From Salinicola endophyticus (GTDB taxonomy: Bacteria > Pseudomonadota > Gammaproteobacteria > Pseudomonadales > Halomonadaceae): a stretch of 64,000 bases of DNA. Within the stretch, counting starts at the first letter, position 1; every line of letters begins with the position of its first letter. Below are positions 16,739-31,971 of this stretch, one piece after another. The stretch lies in contig NZ_PZJO01000003.1 in the NCBI RefSeq assembly GCF_003206575.1, forward strand, positions 582,396 through 646,395, given 5' to 3'. The translations under genes were made by a program, and so were the position numbers. The notes beneath the pieces were generated by a model. That model ran no database searches and was not told where the DNA came from. It saw nothing but the letters and a program-made list of their open reading frames with translations.

Positions 16739-17761
16739 TCAGGGCCCGGTGTCCGGGGTGACCACGGCGAAGCAGGTCAGCAGGGTGCGCTGCATCAGGC
16801 TGAAATTGTCGTCGCTCACCATCAGGTAGCGCTGGCCCCCGAGGCGAGTCAGCCCTTCGAAGTTGTCCACCGACCAGCCGTCGCCGTTGGCCAGCCGGGC
16901 CAGATCGGTGACCGTGACGCTGCCGTCACTGGCGAGATGGGCGCGGCGCAGCCGTATCACCAGTGAGGCCGGCGGGGTGAAGGCGCGCTCTAGGGTGAGC
17001 AGGTCGCCGTCGAGGGTCTCCAGGGCGGTCAGCGCGGCGTGGGGATCGTCGCTGAGCGGGTAGCGCCAGGTGTGCTGGCCGTCGAGGGTGAACAGCCGGG
17101 TCAGCTTGGGGGGCCAGCCCGCCGGCGGCTCCTCGATACCCCCGATCAGGCCGTGATCGGGAGTATCGGTCAGCGCCTCGAGGCCACCGTTGGCGTTGAC
17201 GTCGGCTAGCGCCGCGGGGCGGTGGGGCGGCTCGCTGGCCAGCCCCGAGGGGTAGAAACGCTGCCAGCGGGCGTCGCCTGTGTCGTCTCCCGTCGCCGCG
17301 GCGCCTTCGAAGCCGATGACCAGCTGGGTATTGCCGCGAATGCCGTCGTCGGCGTGGATCAGCGCCAGCGCCTCGGCATCGCTGCGGCGGCTTTTGAGAA
17401 TCGCGCCGTTGACGTCGCGCAGCGGATAGGTGTCGAGCGGTTCGTAGCCGCGCAGTTCGCCGCTGCCGCTGAAGTTGAGCCGGGCGCGGTGCAGCCAGCC
17501 GCGGTCGGAGATCAGGAACAGCAGCGATTCGTCGGCATCCCAGCCGAGGTCGGAGAGCCCGCCCACCGGGGTGCCATCCTGCCATTTGCCGGGCAGCGCC
17601 AGGGTGCCGCACCAGCGGATGTTGGGGGTGCTCGCGAGCAACGCGTCGGGTGCCAGGGCGGTGCGTTGCGGGGTGGCGCTGCAGCCGCCCAGCCCCAGTG
17701 CGGCGAGGGTCAGCAGGGCGATGGGGGCGAGCGGGGAGCGAGAGCGGAAACGCGCGGACAT
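16739..17761 (-). CDS. Esterase-like activity of phytase family lipoprotein
   Basis: 340-residue secreted lipoprotein: the N-terminus has a hydrophobic stretch ending in the lipobox LGLGGC. The body resembles the phytase-like esterase family, with GGLSDLGWDADESLLFLISD, DAEALAL, SNLAR-type and EGLTRLGGQRYLMVSDDNFS segments that recur in its beta-propeller blades. Function in the cell is unknown for most members; some are linked to phosphate ester use. It stands alone on the minus strand, divergent from the DMT transporter gene. Confidence 0.75.
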   Translation of the reverse strand: MSARFRSRSPLAPIALLTLAALGLGGCSATPQRTALAPDALLASTPNIRWCGTLALPGKWQDGTPVGGLSDLGWDADESLLFLISDRGWLHRARLNFSGSGELRGYEPLDTYPLRDVNGAILKSRRSDAEALALIHADDGIRGNTQLVIGFEGAAATGDDTGDARWQRFYPSGLASEPPHRPAALADVNANGGLEALTDTPDHGLIGGIEEPPAGWPPKLTRLFTLDGQHTWRYPLSDDPHAALTALETLDGDLLTLERAFTPPASLVIRLRRAHLASDGSVTVTDLARLANGDGWSVDNFEGLTRLGGQRYLMVSDDNFSLMQRTLLTCFAVVTPDTGP

Positions 17762-17845
17762 GACGGCTCCGATGATCAGGGGACTGTCTTACTCTAGCCC
17801 AAGGCCGTGCGGGTCGTTGCCCCGGCGAGGCGAGACGCTCCCGGG

Positions 17846-17851
17846 TATAAT
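17846..17851 (+). promoter_or_regulatory. Possible -10 element for the DMT transporter gene
   Basis: TATAAT lies 52 bp before the start codon, in the context GGGTATAATGG. No -35 hexamer is found at normal spacing, so this is tentative. Confidence 0.4.
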
Positions 17852-17903
17852 GGCGCCCGCTCGCCGAAGCCGAATCATCCTGCCCCCAAGGAGGCACCTT
17901 TCC

Positions 17904-18818
17904 ATGCAAGACACCACGGACCGGCCGCTGGCCGGCATTCTGCTGCGGCTGCTATCGGGGCTGCTGTTCGCCGGCATGCTGGTCTGCGTCAAGGCGGTCA
18001 GCGACGAGGTGCCGCTGGGGCAGACCGTGTTCTTTCGCTCCGCCTTCGCACTGCTGCCGATCGTGCTCTTCATGCTGTGGCGGCGCGAGTTCCCGCGCGC
18101 CCTGGCCACCCGGCGGCCGCTCGGCCATCTGCTGCGCTCGGGGCTGGGGGCGGCGGCAATGTTCGCCTCCTTCGCGGCGGTGGCGCGGCTGCCGGTGGCG
18201 GAGGCGACCCTGCTGGCCCAGCTGGCGCCGGTGGCCCTGGCACTGGGCGGAATCCTGCTGCTGGGCGAACGCCTCACCCGCCACCGCCTGGCGGCGCTGA
18301 CACTGGTGCTGGTCGGGGTGGGGGTGCTGATCCTGCCCGAACTGCGCGGCGGCCCGACCCCGGCGCGGATCACCGGTTACGCCTTGGGCATCGGCGCCGC
18401 CCTGCTCACGGCCGGGGCGCTGCTCACGGTGCGGCGCATCTCGCGCACCGAGACGCCCGCCTCGATCGCGTTCTACTTCGTGCTGGTGACCACCCTGGCG
18501 GGGCTGGCGACCGCTGCCCTGGGCTGGGTCACGGTGGCCTGGCCGACGCTGCTGCTGCTGGTGCTGGCGGGGCTGTTCGGCGGCGCGGCGCATATCTGCA
18601 TGACGCTGGCGCTGCGCATGACCGAGGTATCCAAGCTGGCGCCGTTCGAATACGTGGCGCTGATCTGGCCGCTGCTGGCGGATCTGTGGCTGTTCGGGCA
18701 GCCGCTCTCCAGCGGTTTCGTGCTGGCCCTGCCGCTGGTGCTGGGGGGCGCCATGCTGGCGGCGCTGGAGGGGCGTCGGTTGGGATGGAGACGGCGGCGG
18801 CTTGGCGCCAGTGACTAG
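17904..18818 (+). CDS. DMT-superfamily (EamA) transporter
   Basis: 304-residue inner-membrane protein with ten hydrophobic segments in two EamA repeats. The start MQDTTDRPLAGILLRLLSGL follows AAGGAGG; the much longer upstream reading frame runs antisense through the neighbouring gene and is rejected. FRSAFALLPIVLFMLWRREF and VAEATLLAQLAPVALALGGI are typical of S-adenosylmethionine/metabolite-exporter-like DMT proteins. The substrate is not predictable. It converges on the iron ABC operon. Confidence 0.85.
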   Translation: MQDTTDRPLAGILLRLLSGLLFAGMLVCVKAVSDEVPLGQTVFFRSAFALLPIVLFMLWRREFPRALATRRPLGHLLRSGLGAAAMFASFAAVARLPVAEATLLAQLAPVALALGGILLLGERLTRHRLAALTLVLVGVGVLILPELRGGPTPARITGYALGIGAALLTAGALLTVRRISRTETPASIAFYFVLVTTLAGLATAALGWVTVAWPTLLLLVLAGLFGGAAHICMTLALRMTEVSKLAPFEYVALIWPLLADLWLFGQPLSSGFVLALPLVLGGAMLAALEGRRLGWRRRRLGASD

Positions 18819-18872
18819 CGCGCCGGGTGCAGGGATATGGGGGCTTCACCGCCAGCCCTGACCAGGGCGTCG

Positions 18873-19622
18873 CTAGATGGCGGCTTCGACGATCAACTGC
18901 GGTCTCCCCTGGGAGCAGGGCTCGATGCGTGCCTCGACCTGGAAGGTGCGGCGCAGCATCTGCGGTGTCACCACCTGTTCGCAGGGCCCGCAATCGACCA
19001 GCCGCCCGCTCTCGATCACCAGCGCCTGATCGGCGAAACGCAGGGCGTGGCCGAGATCGTGGAGCGCGGCGATGATCAGCATGTTCCGCTCCTGCGCCAG
19101 CCGGCGCAGGATGCTGAGCAGGCTGATCTGGCGGTGGAGGTCGAGCGCCGAGGTGGGCTCGTCGAGCAGCAGGATGTCGGGGGACTGCACCAGCGCCTGG
19201 GCTGCGCCCACCAGCTGCCGCTGGCCGCCGCTCAGATTGCCGATGTCGCGCCCGGCCAGGGTGTCGATGCCGAGCGCCGCCAGCGCTTTGTCGACCTCCT
19301 TGAGGTCGGCATCCGCCACCTTGAGGCGGCGCCCCTGCATGCGTGCCAGCAGGACCGCCTCGTAGACCGTCAGCACGGCGGTGGCGCCGTTGTCCTGGGG
19401 CATGTAGGCGACCGGACGCTCACTGCTGGTGCCCGTGATGCGTACCTCGCCATCCCCCTCGAGCAGCCCCAGGATGCGCCGGAACAGGGTCGACTTGCCC
19501 GCCGCGTTGGGGCCGAGCAGCGCCACTACCTGGCCACCGTGCAGCGGCGGGGTGGAGATATCGTCGAGGATCTGGCGGCGGCCGTAGCGCGCCGAGAGGC
19601 GGTCGAGCGTCAGCGTTACCAT
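18873..19622 (-). CDS. Iron/siderophore ABC transporter, ATP-binding protein
   Basis: 249-residue FecE-type ATPase. Walker A GPNAAGKST, Q-loop YMPQDN, signature NLSGGQRQL, Walker B LLLDEPTSALD and H-loop LHDLGHAL are all present. The ATG at 19622 overlaps the permease stop by 7 bp; the longer frame upstream lies inside the permease gene. It energises the FecCD-type permease encoded upstream. The Walker A has AA where GC or GS is more usual. Confidence 0.9.
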   Translation of the reverse strand: MVTLTLDRLSARYGRRQILDDISTPPLHGGQVVALLGPNAAGKSTLFRRILGLLEGDGEVRITGTSSERPVAYMPQDNGATAVLTVYEAVLLARMQGRRLKVADADLKEVDKALAALGIDTLAGRDIGNLSGGQRQLVGAAQALVQSPDILLLDEPTSALDLHRQISLLSILRRLAQERNMLIIAALHDLGHALRFADQALVIESGRLVDCGPCEQVVTPQMLRRTFQVEARIEPCSQGRPQLIVEAAI

Positions 19623-20719
19623 GCGTTCTTCTTGTGGTTGAGGATCAAGAACAGGAAAAACGGAATCCCCACCAGCGAGGTGATGATGCCGATCGGAATG
19701 ATGGTGCCGGGGATGATCACCTTCGACAGCACCGAGCCCACCGACAGCATCAGTGCCCCGCACAGCGCCGAACCGGGCAGGAAGAAGCGCTGATCCTCAC
19801 CCAGCAGCAGACGCGCGATGTGCGGCCCGACCAGCCCGACGAAGCCGATGGTGCCGACGAAGGAGACGGCGATCGCGGCCAGCAGCGAGACCATGATCAG
19901 CACCTCCAGACGCAGCGCCCGCGGCTTGACGCCCAGGCTCTCGGCCTTGGCATCGCCCAGGCGCATGGCGGTCAGTGCCCAGCCGTGGCGGGCCAGCAGC
20001 GGTACCACCACCGCGAGCACGGCGAAGGCGATGCCGAGCTTGGGCCAGGTCGCCTTGGTCAGGCTGCCCATGGTCCAGAACACCACTGCGGAGACCGCCT
20101 GCTGGCTGGCGAAGAACTGGATCAGTGCCATCAGCGAGTTGAAGATGAACACCATGGCGATGCCCAGCAGCACGATGGTCTCGATCGTCACCCCGCGGCG
20201 CATGCTCAGGAAGTGGATCGCCAGCGCGGTCAGCATCGCCATGATGAAGGCGTTGAGCGGGATCGCGTAGTCGACCAGTGCCGGCACCAGGGTCACCCCG
20301 AAGGCCAGCGCCAGCGCGGCGCCGAAACTGGCGCCGGCGGAGATGCCGAGGGTGAAGGGGCTGGCCAGCGGATTGCTGAGGATGGTCTGCATCTGGGCGC
20401 CGGCGATCGACAAGCTGGCGCCCACCACCAGCGCCATCAGCGCCACTGGCATGCGGATCTGCCACAGGATCACCCGCAGCGAATCCTCCACCGAGCCGGG
20501 GGTGAAGAGCGCCGCGATCACCTGGTCGAGGCCGAAGCGCGCCGGGCCCAGGGCGAGGTCGACGCACAGACTGGCGAACAGCGCCAGGGCCAGCGCGGCC
20601 AGGATCAGTTGGCGCCGCAGCACCAGCCGGCGATAGAGGTTGGCGTCCTCGGCCGCGGCCGGCGCGAAGGCGACCGGACGCGGCGGCTCGGCGCTCGCGC
20701 GGGAACTCTCACTCGTCAT
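19616..20719 (-). CDS. Iron/siderophore ABC transporter, FecCD-family permease
   Basis: 367-residue permease with about nine or ten membrane segments. Hallmarks are IRMPVALMALVVGASLSIAG, LASPFTLGISAGASFGAALA, and the C-terminal GTIGFVGLVGPHIARLLLG coupling helix. An extended cytosolic N-terminus of about 35 residues precedes helix 1. A single permease suggests a homodimer. It overlaps the binding-protein gene by 11 bp and the ATPase gene by 7 bp, so the three are one operon. Confidence 0.92.
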   Translation of the reverse strand: MTSESSRASAEPPRPVAFAPAAAEDANLYRRLVLRRQLILAALALALFASLCVDLALGPARFGLDQVIAALFTPGSVEDSLRVILWQIRMPVALMALVVGASLSIAGAQMQTILSNPLASPFTLGISAGASFGAALALAFGVTLVPALVDYAIPLNAFIMAMLTALAIHFLSMRRGVTIETIVLLGIAMVFIFNSLMALIQFFASQQAVSAVVFWTMGSLTKATWPKLGIAFAVLAVVVPLLARHGWALTAMRLGDAKAESLGVKPRALRLEVLIMVSLLAAIAVSFVGTIGFVGLVGPHIARLLLGEDQRFFLPGSALCGALMLSVGSVLSKVIIPGTIIPIGIITSLVGIPFFLFLILNHKKNAW

Positions 20720-21866
20720 GCAGGGATACCCAGTAGCCGGGGGCGTAGTCCACCGGCAGGAAGCGCTGATGCAGCTCGCGCAGGGTGGCCTCGGGATCGA
20801 GATCGGCGAACAGCTCCGGGTGGAACCACTTGGCCAGCTGCTGCACCGCCACGAAGTAGTAGGGGCTGTTGTAGAACTGGTGCCAGATGGCGTGGACCTG
20901 GCCGGTCTTCACCGCCTCGATGCCGGTCATGGCGGTGCGGTGGGTCAGTTGCTCGAGCTTGGCCCGGGCCTTCTGCATGTCCGCCCCCGGGCCCACGCCG
21001 ACCCAGTTGCCGCCGGGCACGTAGGCGCCCCAGTTGCCGCCGGTGACCACCACCTGATCGGGGTTGGCGGCGATGATCTGCTCCGGATTGAGGGTGCCGA
21101 AGGTCGACGGGATGATGCCGTCGGCGATGTTGTGGCCGCCGGCGAGCTCGACGTACTCGCCGAAGTTGCCGGGACCGAAGCTCATGCAGCAGTCGTCGGA
21201 GTAGCCGCCGGCGCGATCGATGAACACCTTGGGTCGCGCCGGATCGGCGGCGGCGATCTTGTCGGTGACCCGGGCCAGCTGCGCCTCGGCGAAATCGATG
21301 AAGGCGTCGGCGCGCTGGGTGTCGCCGAGCAGGCGCCCCATCAGACGCATCGAGGGGATGGTGTGCGCGAGCGGTTTCTCGCGGAAATCGACATAGACGA
21401 TCGGGATGCCCAGCGCGGCCAGCTTGGTGTCGTAGCCGGCGTCCTCGGTGGCGGCCTTGGCCTCGAGGTTCATCAGCACCACGTCGGGGTGCAGGCTGGC
21501 GGCCTGCTCGACGTCGAAGGTGCCATCCTTGAAGCCGCCGAAGGTGGGGATCTGCTTCATCTCGGGAAACTTGGCGGCGTAGGCGGCGTAGTTGTCCGGG
21601 TCGGCCTCGGCGAGGTCGTGGCGCCAGCCCACCACGTGGGCGAACGGGTTGTCGGGCTCGAGCGCGGCGAGCAGATAGATCTGGCGCCCCTCACCCAAGA
21701 TGACGCGCTGTACCGGCGCCTCGACGGTCACCTGACGGCCGGCGATGTCGGTCACCGTGATCGGGTCGGCCCAGGCGCTGGAGGCGCCGCCGAGGGCGAG
21801 GGTGATGACGGCGAGACGAACGAGCCTCGCGGCGTATCCGGCGAAGAGGGAACGTGGCTGAGTCAC
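20709..21866 (-). CDS. Iron/siderophore ABC transporter, periplasmic substrate-binding protein
   Basis: 385-residue FecB/TroA-like protein. A Sec signal peptide (LVRLAVITLALGGASSAWA) is cleaved before DPITVTDIAGRQVTV. The start of the mature protein (VQRVILGEGRQIYLLAAL) and the DVVLMNLEAKA region fit class III binding proteins. A GYSDDCCMSFG segment with two adjacent cysteines is unusual. First gene of the operon; a Fur-box-like site is located 35 bp upstream. No TonB receptor or siderophore biosynthesis gene is nearby, so the ligand is uncertain. Confidence 0.85.
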   Translation of the reverse strand: MTQPRSLFAGYAARLVRLAVITLALGGASSAWADPITVTDIAGRQVTVEAPVQRVILGEGRQIYLLAALEPDNPFAHVVGWRHDLAEADPDNYAAYAAKFPEMKQIPTFGGFKDGTFDVEQAASLHPDVVLMNLEAKAATEDAGYDTKLAALGIPIVYVDFREKPLAHTIPSMRLMGRLLGDTQRADAFIDFAEAQLARVTDKIAAADPARPKVFIDRAGGYSDDCCMSFGPGNFGEYVELAGGHNIADGIIPSTFGTLNPEQIIAANPDQVVVTGGNWGAYVPGGNWVGVGPGADMQKARAKLEQLTHRTAMTGIEAVKTGQVHAIWHQFYNSPYYFVAVQQLAKWFHPELFADLDPEATLRELHQRFLPVDYAPGYWVSLHDE

Positions 21867-21900
21867 GGCGAGATCCGGCAGAGTGGCGAATGGGTTAGTT

Positions 21901-21919
21901 ACGCATGATTCTTATTTGC
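21901..21919 (-). promoter_or_regulatory. Fur-box-like site upstream of the iron ABC operon
   Basis: Minus strand GCAAATAAGAATCATGCGT resembles gammaproteobacterial Fur boxes (core AATGAGAATCATT). Its position shortly before the binding-protein start fits iron repression by the Fur protein encoded at the left end of this window. Confidence 0.65.
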
Positions 21920-21932
21920 GAAAGGAGGCTAG

Positions 21933-22880
<948 letters not shown>

Positions 22881-23007
22881 GTGCGCTGACGCCGGCGCTT
22901 ACCGCCAAGGTGGCATTGACTCCGGGGGTAGAGCCGGCGGCCGCTTTCCGGTATCATCGCGCCAATTTGGCCGGGCGAACGCCGCAGCGAGAGAGCAGCC
23001 GCAGGCA

Positions 23008-23172
23008 ATGCAGTCGATGAGCACGTCGACCAGGATAGCGTCGATCAGGACAAGCAAGCGGGATGGAACCGGTTTTCCGGATTTCGTCCCGCTTTTTTAC
23101 GACCTGGCTTTGCCCGACGACCTGACTGCGTGCCCCGCGACCTCGCGCTTGGCGACGGCCGGCAGACCCTAG
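23008..23172 (+). CDS. Possible carAB leader peptide
   Basis: A 54-codon reading frame in the carA leader begins ATG CAG TCG ATG. Before the terminator hairpin it contains three Arg codons at positions 9, 14 and 18, two of them AGG, which is rare in such GC-rich DNA. The frame runs through the hairpin and ends at TAG before carA. No strong ribosome site precedes it (only GCAGG), and the second ATG at 23017 is an alternative start. The existence of the peptide is inferred from the layout. Confidence 0.35.
   Translation: MQSMSTSTRIASIRTSKRDGTGFPDFVPLFYDLALPDDLTACPATSRLATAGRP
23056..23098 (+). terminator. Attenuator-like intrinsic terminator in the carAB leader
   Basis: AAGCGGGA (23056-23063) pairs with TCCCGCTT (23087-23094) and is followed by a run of six T residues (23093-23098). 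An inner CCGG-tttt-CCGG lies in the loop. It lies 130 bp before carA, with no gene in between, so it should interrupt carAB transcription unless it is overridden. The rest of the 22881-23229 gap holds no other gene. Confidence 0.75.
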
Positions 23173-23229
23173 GGCAGGGGGTGTCGTTCCCTTGCCATTC
23201 GTTGGTGACCCGCTGAGGAGGATGAGGCC

Positions 23230-24387
23230 TTGAATAGACCTGCGATACTGGCGCTCGAAGATGGCAGTGTATTCCACGGCACTGCGCTGGGTGCCGACGG
23301 GCAGACCAGCGGCGAGGTGGTGTTCAACACCGCCATGACCGGCTATCAGGAAATCCTCACCGACCCCTCCTATACCCGCCAGATCGTCACGCTGACCTAC
23401 CCGCACATCGGCAATACCGGCATCAATCGCGAGGACGTCGAGTCCGGCGCGATCGCGGCGGCCGGGCTGGTGATCCGCGATCTACCGCTGCTGGCCAGCA
23501 ACTTCCGCAGCGAGCAGAGCCTCTCCGACTACCTCGCCGCCAATGGCGTGCTCGGCATCGCCGATATCGACACCCGCCGCCTGACCCGGCTGCTGCGCAG
23601 CAAGGGCTCGCTCAACGGCGCCATCCTGGCGGGCACCGAGGCCACCGGCGACGACGCGGTGGCGCGGGCGCTGGCCGCGGCGCGGGCATTCCCCGGGCTC
23701 AAGGGCATGGATCTGGCCAAGGTGGTGTCGTGCCGCGAGACCTATGAGTGGCACGAAGGCGAGTGGGCGCTGGGGCAGGGCTATGCCGACACCGCCCAGG
23801 ACCCGCGTCCGTATCACGTGGTGGCCTACGACTATGGCGTCAAGCGCAACATCCTGCGCATGCTCGCCTCGCGCGGCTGCCGCCTGACCGTGGTGCCGGC
23901 GCAGACGCCGGCCGGCGAGGTGCTGGCGATGAGCCCCGACGGCGTGTTCCTGGCCAATGGCCCCGGTGACCCGGAGCCGTGCGACTACGCCATCACCGCC
24001 ATCCGCGAGATCCTGGAGAGCGGGATTCCGGTGTTCGGCATCTGTCTCGGTCACCAGCTACTGGCGCTCGCCGCCGGTGCGCGCACGCTCAAGATGAACC
24101 ACGGCCACCACGGCGCCAACCACCCGGTGCAGGATCTCGACAGCGGTCATGTCATGATCACCAGCCAGAACCACGGGTTCGCGGTGGACGAGTCGAGCCT
24201 GCCGGACAACGTGCGTGCGATCCATCGCTCGCTGTTCGACGGCACCCTGCAGGGCATCGAGCTCAGCGACCGGCCGGCCTTCAGCTTCCAGGGTCACCCG
24301 GAAGCGAGCCCCGGACCGCAGGACGTGGCGCCGCTGTTCGATCGCTTCGTGTCGATGATGCAGCAGCATCAGCAGGGCGCTGCGTAA
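23230..24387 (+). CDS. carA: Carbamoyl-phosphate synthase small subunit CarA
   Basis: Glutaminase subunit (385 residues) supplying ammonia to CarB for arginine and pyrimidine synthesis. The start is a TTG behind a GAGGAGGATGAGG ribosome site and gives [13 protein letters not shown]; no ATG suits the alignment. The C-terminal class I amidotransferase domain has the nucleophile in [10 protein letters not shown] and the His/Glu in [31 protein letters not shown] marks the N-terminal domain. carB follows after 90 bp. Confidence 0.96.
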   Translation: MNRPAILALEDGSVFHGTALGADGQTSGEVVFNTAMTGYQEILTDPSYTRQIVTLTYPHIGNTGINREDVESGAIAAAGLVIRDLPLLASNFRSEQSLSDYLAANGVLGIADIDTRRLTRLLRSKGSLNGAILAGTEATGDDAVARALAAARAFPGLKGMDLAKVVSCRETYEWHEGEWALGQGYADTAQDPRPYHVVAYDYGVKRNILRMLASRGCRLTVVPAQTPAGEVLAMSPDGVFLANGPGDPEPCDYAITAIREILESGIPVFGICLGHQLLALAAGARTLKMNHGHHGANHPVQDLDSGHVMITSQNHGFAVDESSLPDNVRAIHRSLFDGTLQGIELSDRPAFSFQGHPEASPGPQDVAPLFDRFVSMMQQHQQGAA

Positions 24388-24477
24388 GGCGCCGGCGCGA
24401 ACGGCCAGCAGCGGGATTTGACTCTTTCAGGGCCGGCGGCCGCCGCCGGCACCACCTTATTCGACGAGTGTTAGCGC

Positions 24478-27703
<3,226 letters not shown>

Positions 27704-27711
<8 letters not shown>

Positions 27712-28180
27712 GGTCCCGATGACCGTCCACGGCGAGCAGTCGCTGCGCGAAGAGCTCAACCATCTCAAGGGCGAGGAGCGCCCACGGGTGATCGCGGCGA
27801 TCGCCGAGGCGCGCGAGCATGGCGATCTCAAGGAGAACGCCGAGTACCATGCCGCGCGCGAGCAGCAGGGCTTCATCGAAGGGCGCATCCAGGAGATCGA
27901 GGGCAAGCTCTCCAACGCCCAGGTGATCGACGTGGCCAAGATGCCGCGCACCGGCAAGGTGATCTTCGGGGTCACCGTGGATCTGCTCAACCTGGAAACC
28001 GACGAAGAGGTGCGTTACCGCATCGTCGGTGAGGACGAGGCCAACATCAAGGCGGGCAAGATCTCGGTCACCTCCCCGATCGCCCGGGCCTTGATCGGCA
28101 AGAGCGAAGGCGATGTGGTCAACGTGCGTACGCCGGGTGGCGATGTGGAGTATGAGATCTCGGGCGTCGAGCATATCTGA
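27704..28180 (+). CDS. greA: Transcription elongation factor GreA
   Basis: 158-residue factor that stimulates transcript cleavage by paused RNA polymerase. The N-terminal coiled coil holds the acidic tip around [11 protein letters not shown], and the C-terminal FKBP-like domain includes [16 protein letters not shown]. The ATG is preceded by AGGAG and lies within the last codons of carB, implying coupling. An intrinsic terminator follows the stop. Confidence 0.97.
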
Positions 28181-28224
28181 TCGCACGCGCGCCGCTGCGC
28201 GTCGGTCAAGTGGCGTTGAAAGCG

Positions 28225-28257
28225 AAAGAAGCCGCGACACTGTCGCGGCTTCTTTTT
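28225..28257 (+). terminator. Intrinsic terminator of carAB-greA
   Basis: AAAGAAGCCGCGACA pairs with TGTCGCGGCTTCTTT and ends in a T run. Confidence 0.88.
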
Positions 28258-28299
28258 GTGCTGAAGTACGCTGCTTTTTGCGGCCCGCGGATGTCAGGC

Positions 28300-28626
28300 T
28301 CAGTGGCGGCCGTGATGGTTCTCGGCGCGGGCGATGTTGGAGAGTTTGGGGTTGGCCTTGGGGTTGTGGCGGTAGAGCAGCGCCACCTTGCCCAGACTCT
28401 GGACCAGCTCTGCGCCGGAGACCGCGACCAGCTCCTCGATCATCGCCTGGCGATCCTCGCGCTCGGGGATCGCCAGCTTGACCTTGATCAGCTCGTGGTC
28501 GCGCAGGGCGCGCTCGAGTTCCTGCTGGGCGCCTTCGCCGAGACCGTTCTCGCTCACGGTGACGACCGGCTGGAGATGGTGGCCGATGCTGCGAAAGGCT
28601 TTCTTTTGTGCCGATGACAAGCTCAT
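28300..28626 (-). CDS. yhbY: Ribosome-associated RNA-binding protein YhbY (CRS1-YhbY domain)
   Basis: 108-residue RNA-binding protein linked to 50S ribosome assembly. The ATG at 28626 gives MSLSSAQKKAFRSIGHHLQP, the standard YhbY N-terminus. The GNGL-like loop is represented by SENGLGEG, and HELIKVKLAIPEREDRQAM plus VALLYRHNPKAN complete the domain. It is divergent from rlmE, a common pairing near greA and ftsH. The 276 bp between yhbY and rlmE show nothing recognisable. Confidence 0.92.
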   Translation of the reverse strand: MSLSSAQKKAFRSIGHHLQPVVTVSENGLGEGAQQELERALRDHELIKVKLAIPEREDRQAMIEELVAVSGAELVQSLGKVALLYRHNPKANPKLSNIARAENHHGRH

Positions 28627-28902
28627 GGTAACCTGACCGTTGGACTTCACTAATAAGATTTAGCGGTGCTGCAATCGGTCCCACCACCGCACTGTCGAAA
28701 CGCGCATGGTACGGGTTTCGGCAGCGCCAGGAAAGGCGGCAGGCGCCAAAGCACCCTGTGACACGGCCGATTCCGGCGTGTATCCGGCCGCCTCGCCGGC
28801 TTCTCCCCCTTGGTTTTGTGGTCTGGCAGCATCCAGCGGCCCCGTTCCGGCGGCCGATTCCCGTTTCGTTCCATCATTTTCCGTATCCGCAGGTGGCCAT
28901 TC

Positions 28903-29562
28903 GTGACCCGCTCCTCGACCCCAGGCAAGACCGGCGCCGCGACGCGGCAGAGCAAGAGCAGTGCCGGCTGGCTCAAAGAGCACTTCGACGACCGTTACGT
29001 GCAGCAGTCGTGGAAGGATGGCTATCGTTCGCGGGCCAGCTACAAGCTGCTCGAGCTCGACCAGCGCGATGCGCTGCTGCGTCCGGGAATGGGGGTGATC
29101 GACCTGGGTGCGGCGCCGGGCGGCTGGAGCCAGGTGGCGGCGGAGAAGGTCGGCCCCGAAGGCGTGGTGATCGCCTCCGATATCCTCGAGATGGATGCGC
29201 TGGCCGGCGTCAGCTTCATCCAGGGCGACTTCACCGAAGAGAGTGTGCTCGAGGCGATTCTGGCCGAGCTCGGGGAGCGCCCCGTCGACCTAGTGCTGTC
29301 GGATATGGCGCCCAATATGAGCGGTATGGCGGCGATCGACCAGCCGCAGGCGATGTATCTGGTCGAGCTGGCGCTCGACCTGGCTCGGCAGACGCTCTCG
29401 CCGGGTGGCAACTTCCTGGCCAAGGTGTTCCAGGGAGAGGGCTTCGATGACTACCTGCGCGAGCTGCGCGCCAGCTTCACCAAGGTGGTCACGCGCAAGC
29501 CGGAGGCGTCGCGGGCCCGGTCACGTGAAGTCTATCTGCTGGCCCAGGGGTTCAAGGGCTAG
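28903..29562 (+). CDS. rlmE: 23S rRNA 2'-O-methyltransferase RlmE (FtsJ/RrmJ)
   Basis: SAM-dependent methylation of U2552 of 23S rRNA, a heat-shock-linked activity. The GTG at 28903 behind AGGTGG gives a 219-residue product; further upstream codons are not family-like. [15 protein letters not shown] at the N-terminus, the SAM motif [21 protein letters not shown] and the KVFQGEGF segment provide the K-D-K-E catalytic set. It precedes ftsH as in many gammaproteobacteria. Confidence 0.95.
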   Translation: MTRSSTPGKTGAATRQSKSSAGWLKEHFDDRYVQQSWKDGYRSRASYKLLELDQRDALLRPGMGVIDLGAAPGGWSQVAAEKVGPEGVVIASDILEMDALAGVSFIQGDFTEESVLEAILAELGERPVDLVLSDMAPNMSGMAAIDQPQAMYLVELALDLARQTLSPGGNFLAKVFQGEGFDDYLRELRASFTKVVTRKPEASRARSREVYLLAQGFKG

Positions 29563-29733
29563 CTCGAGCGTGAGGCCGAGGTGCGAAAGACCGGTCGGTG
29601 TTCGAGAGATCGGCGTTCGACAGATAGGGTAGTTTCGAAGCGCAACACATTTCAGGGCCGGTTCGGCGCGGCGTTCGCCGCTTCGGAGGGCCGATACATG
29701 ATGTCTACTTGGCCGACTTTCGCGCGGACACGG

Positions 29734-29762
29734 CTTGCAAGCATGGCCGCGAGCCCCCATCT
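29734..29762 (+). promoter_or_regulatory. Sigma-32 heat-shock promoter of ftsH
   Basis: CTTGCAA (29734-29740), 14-nt spacer, CCCCATCT (29755-29762): a good RpoH promoter 62 bp before ftsH. Confidence 0.75.
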
Positions 29763-29823
29763 GAGGTAGGGTCGAGAGCATGGCAGACGCAGGCGGCGAG
29801 ATTCGTACTATGAGGGTGGTGTC

Positions 29824-31791
<1,968 letters not shown>

Positions 31792-31971
31792 GCCGGTCGC
31801 GGCTGACGACGTTCCACTCACAGCAGGGCGCCGATACGGCGCCCTGTTGCGTTATCGGCCCCGCGAATGCGCCAGGGCCGTGGCGCTTGCGTCCGGCGGC
31901 GGTGCTGCTTAGAGTGACTCTCTTTTTTCGAGTCATTCCCTTTTTTCCCGCTTCTTGGCGAGCCGAGGCCC

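Noticed and set aside
29521..29781. Minus-strand 86-codon frame between rlmE and ftsH
   Set aside because: It overlaps the sigma-32 promoter and the rlmE end on the other strand, and has no domain features.
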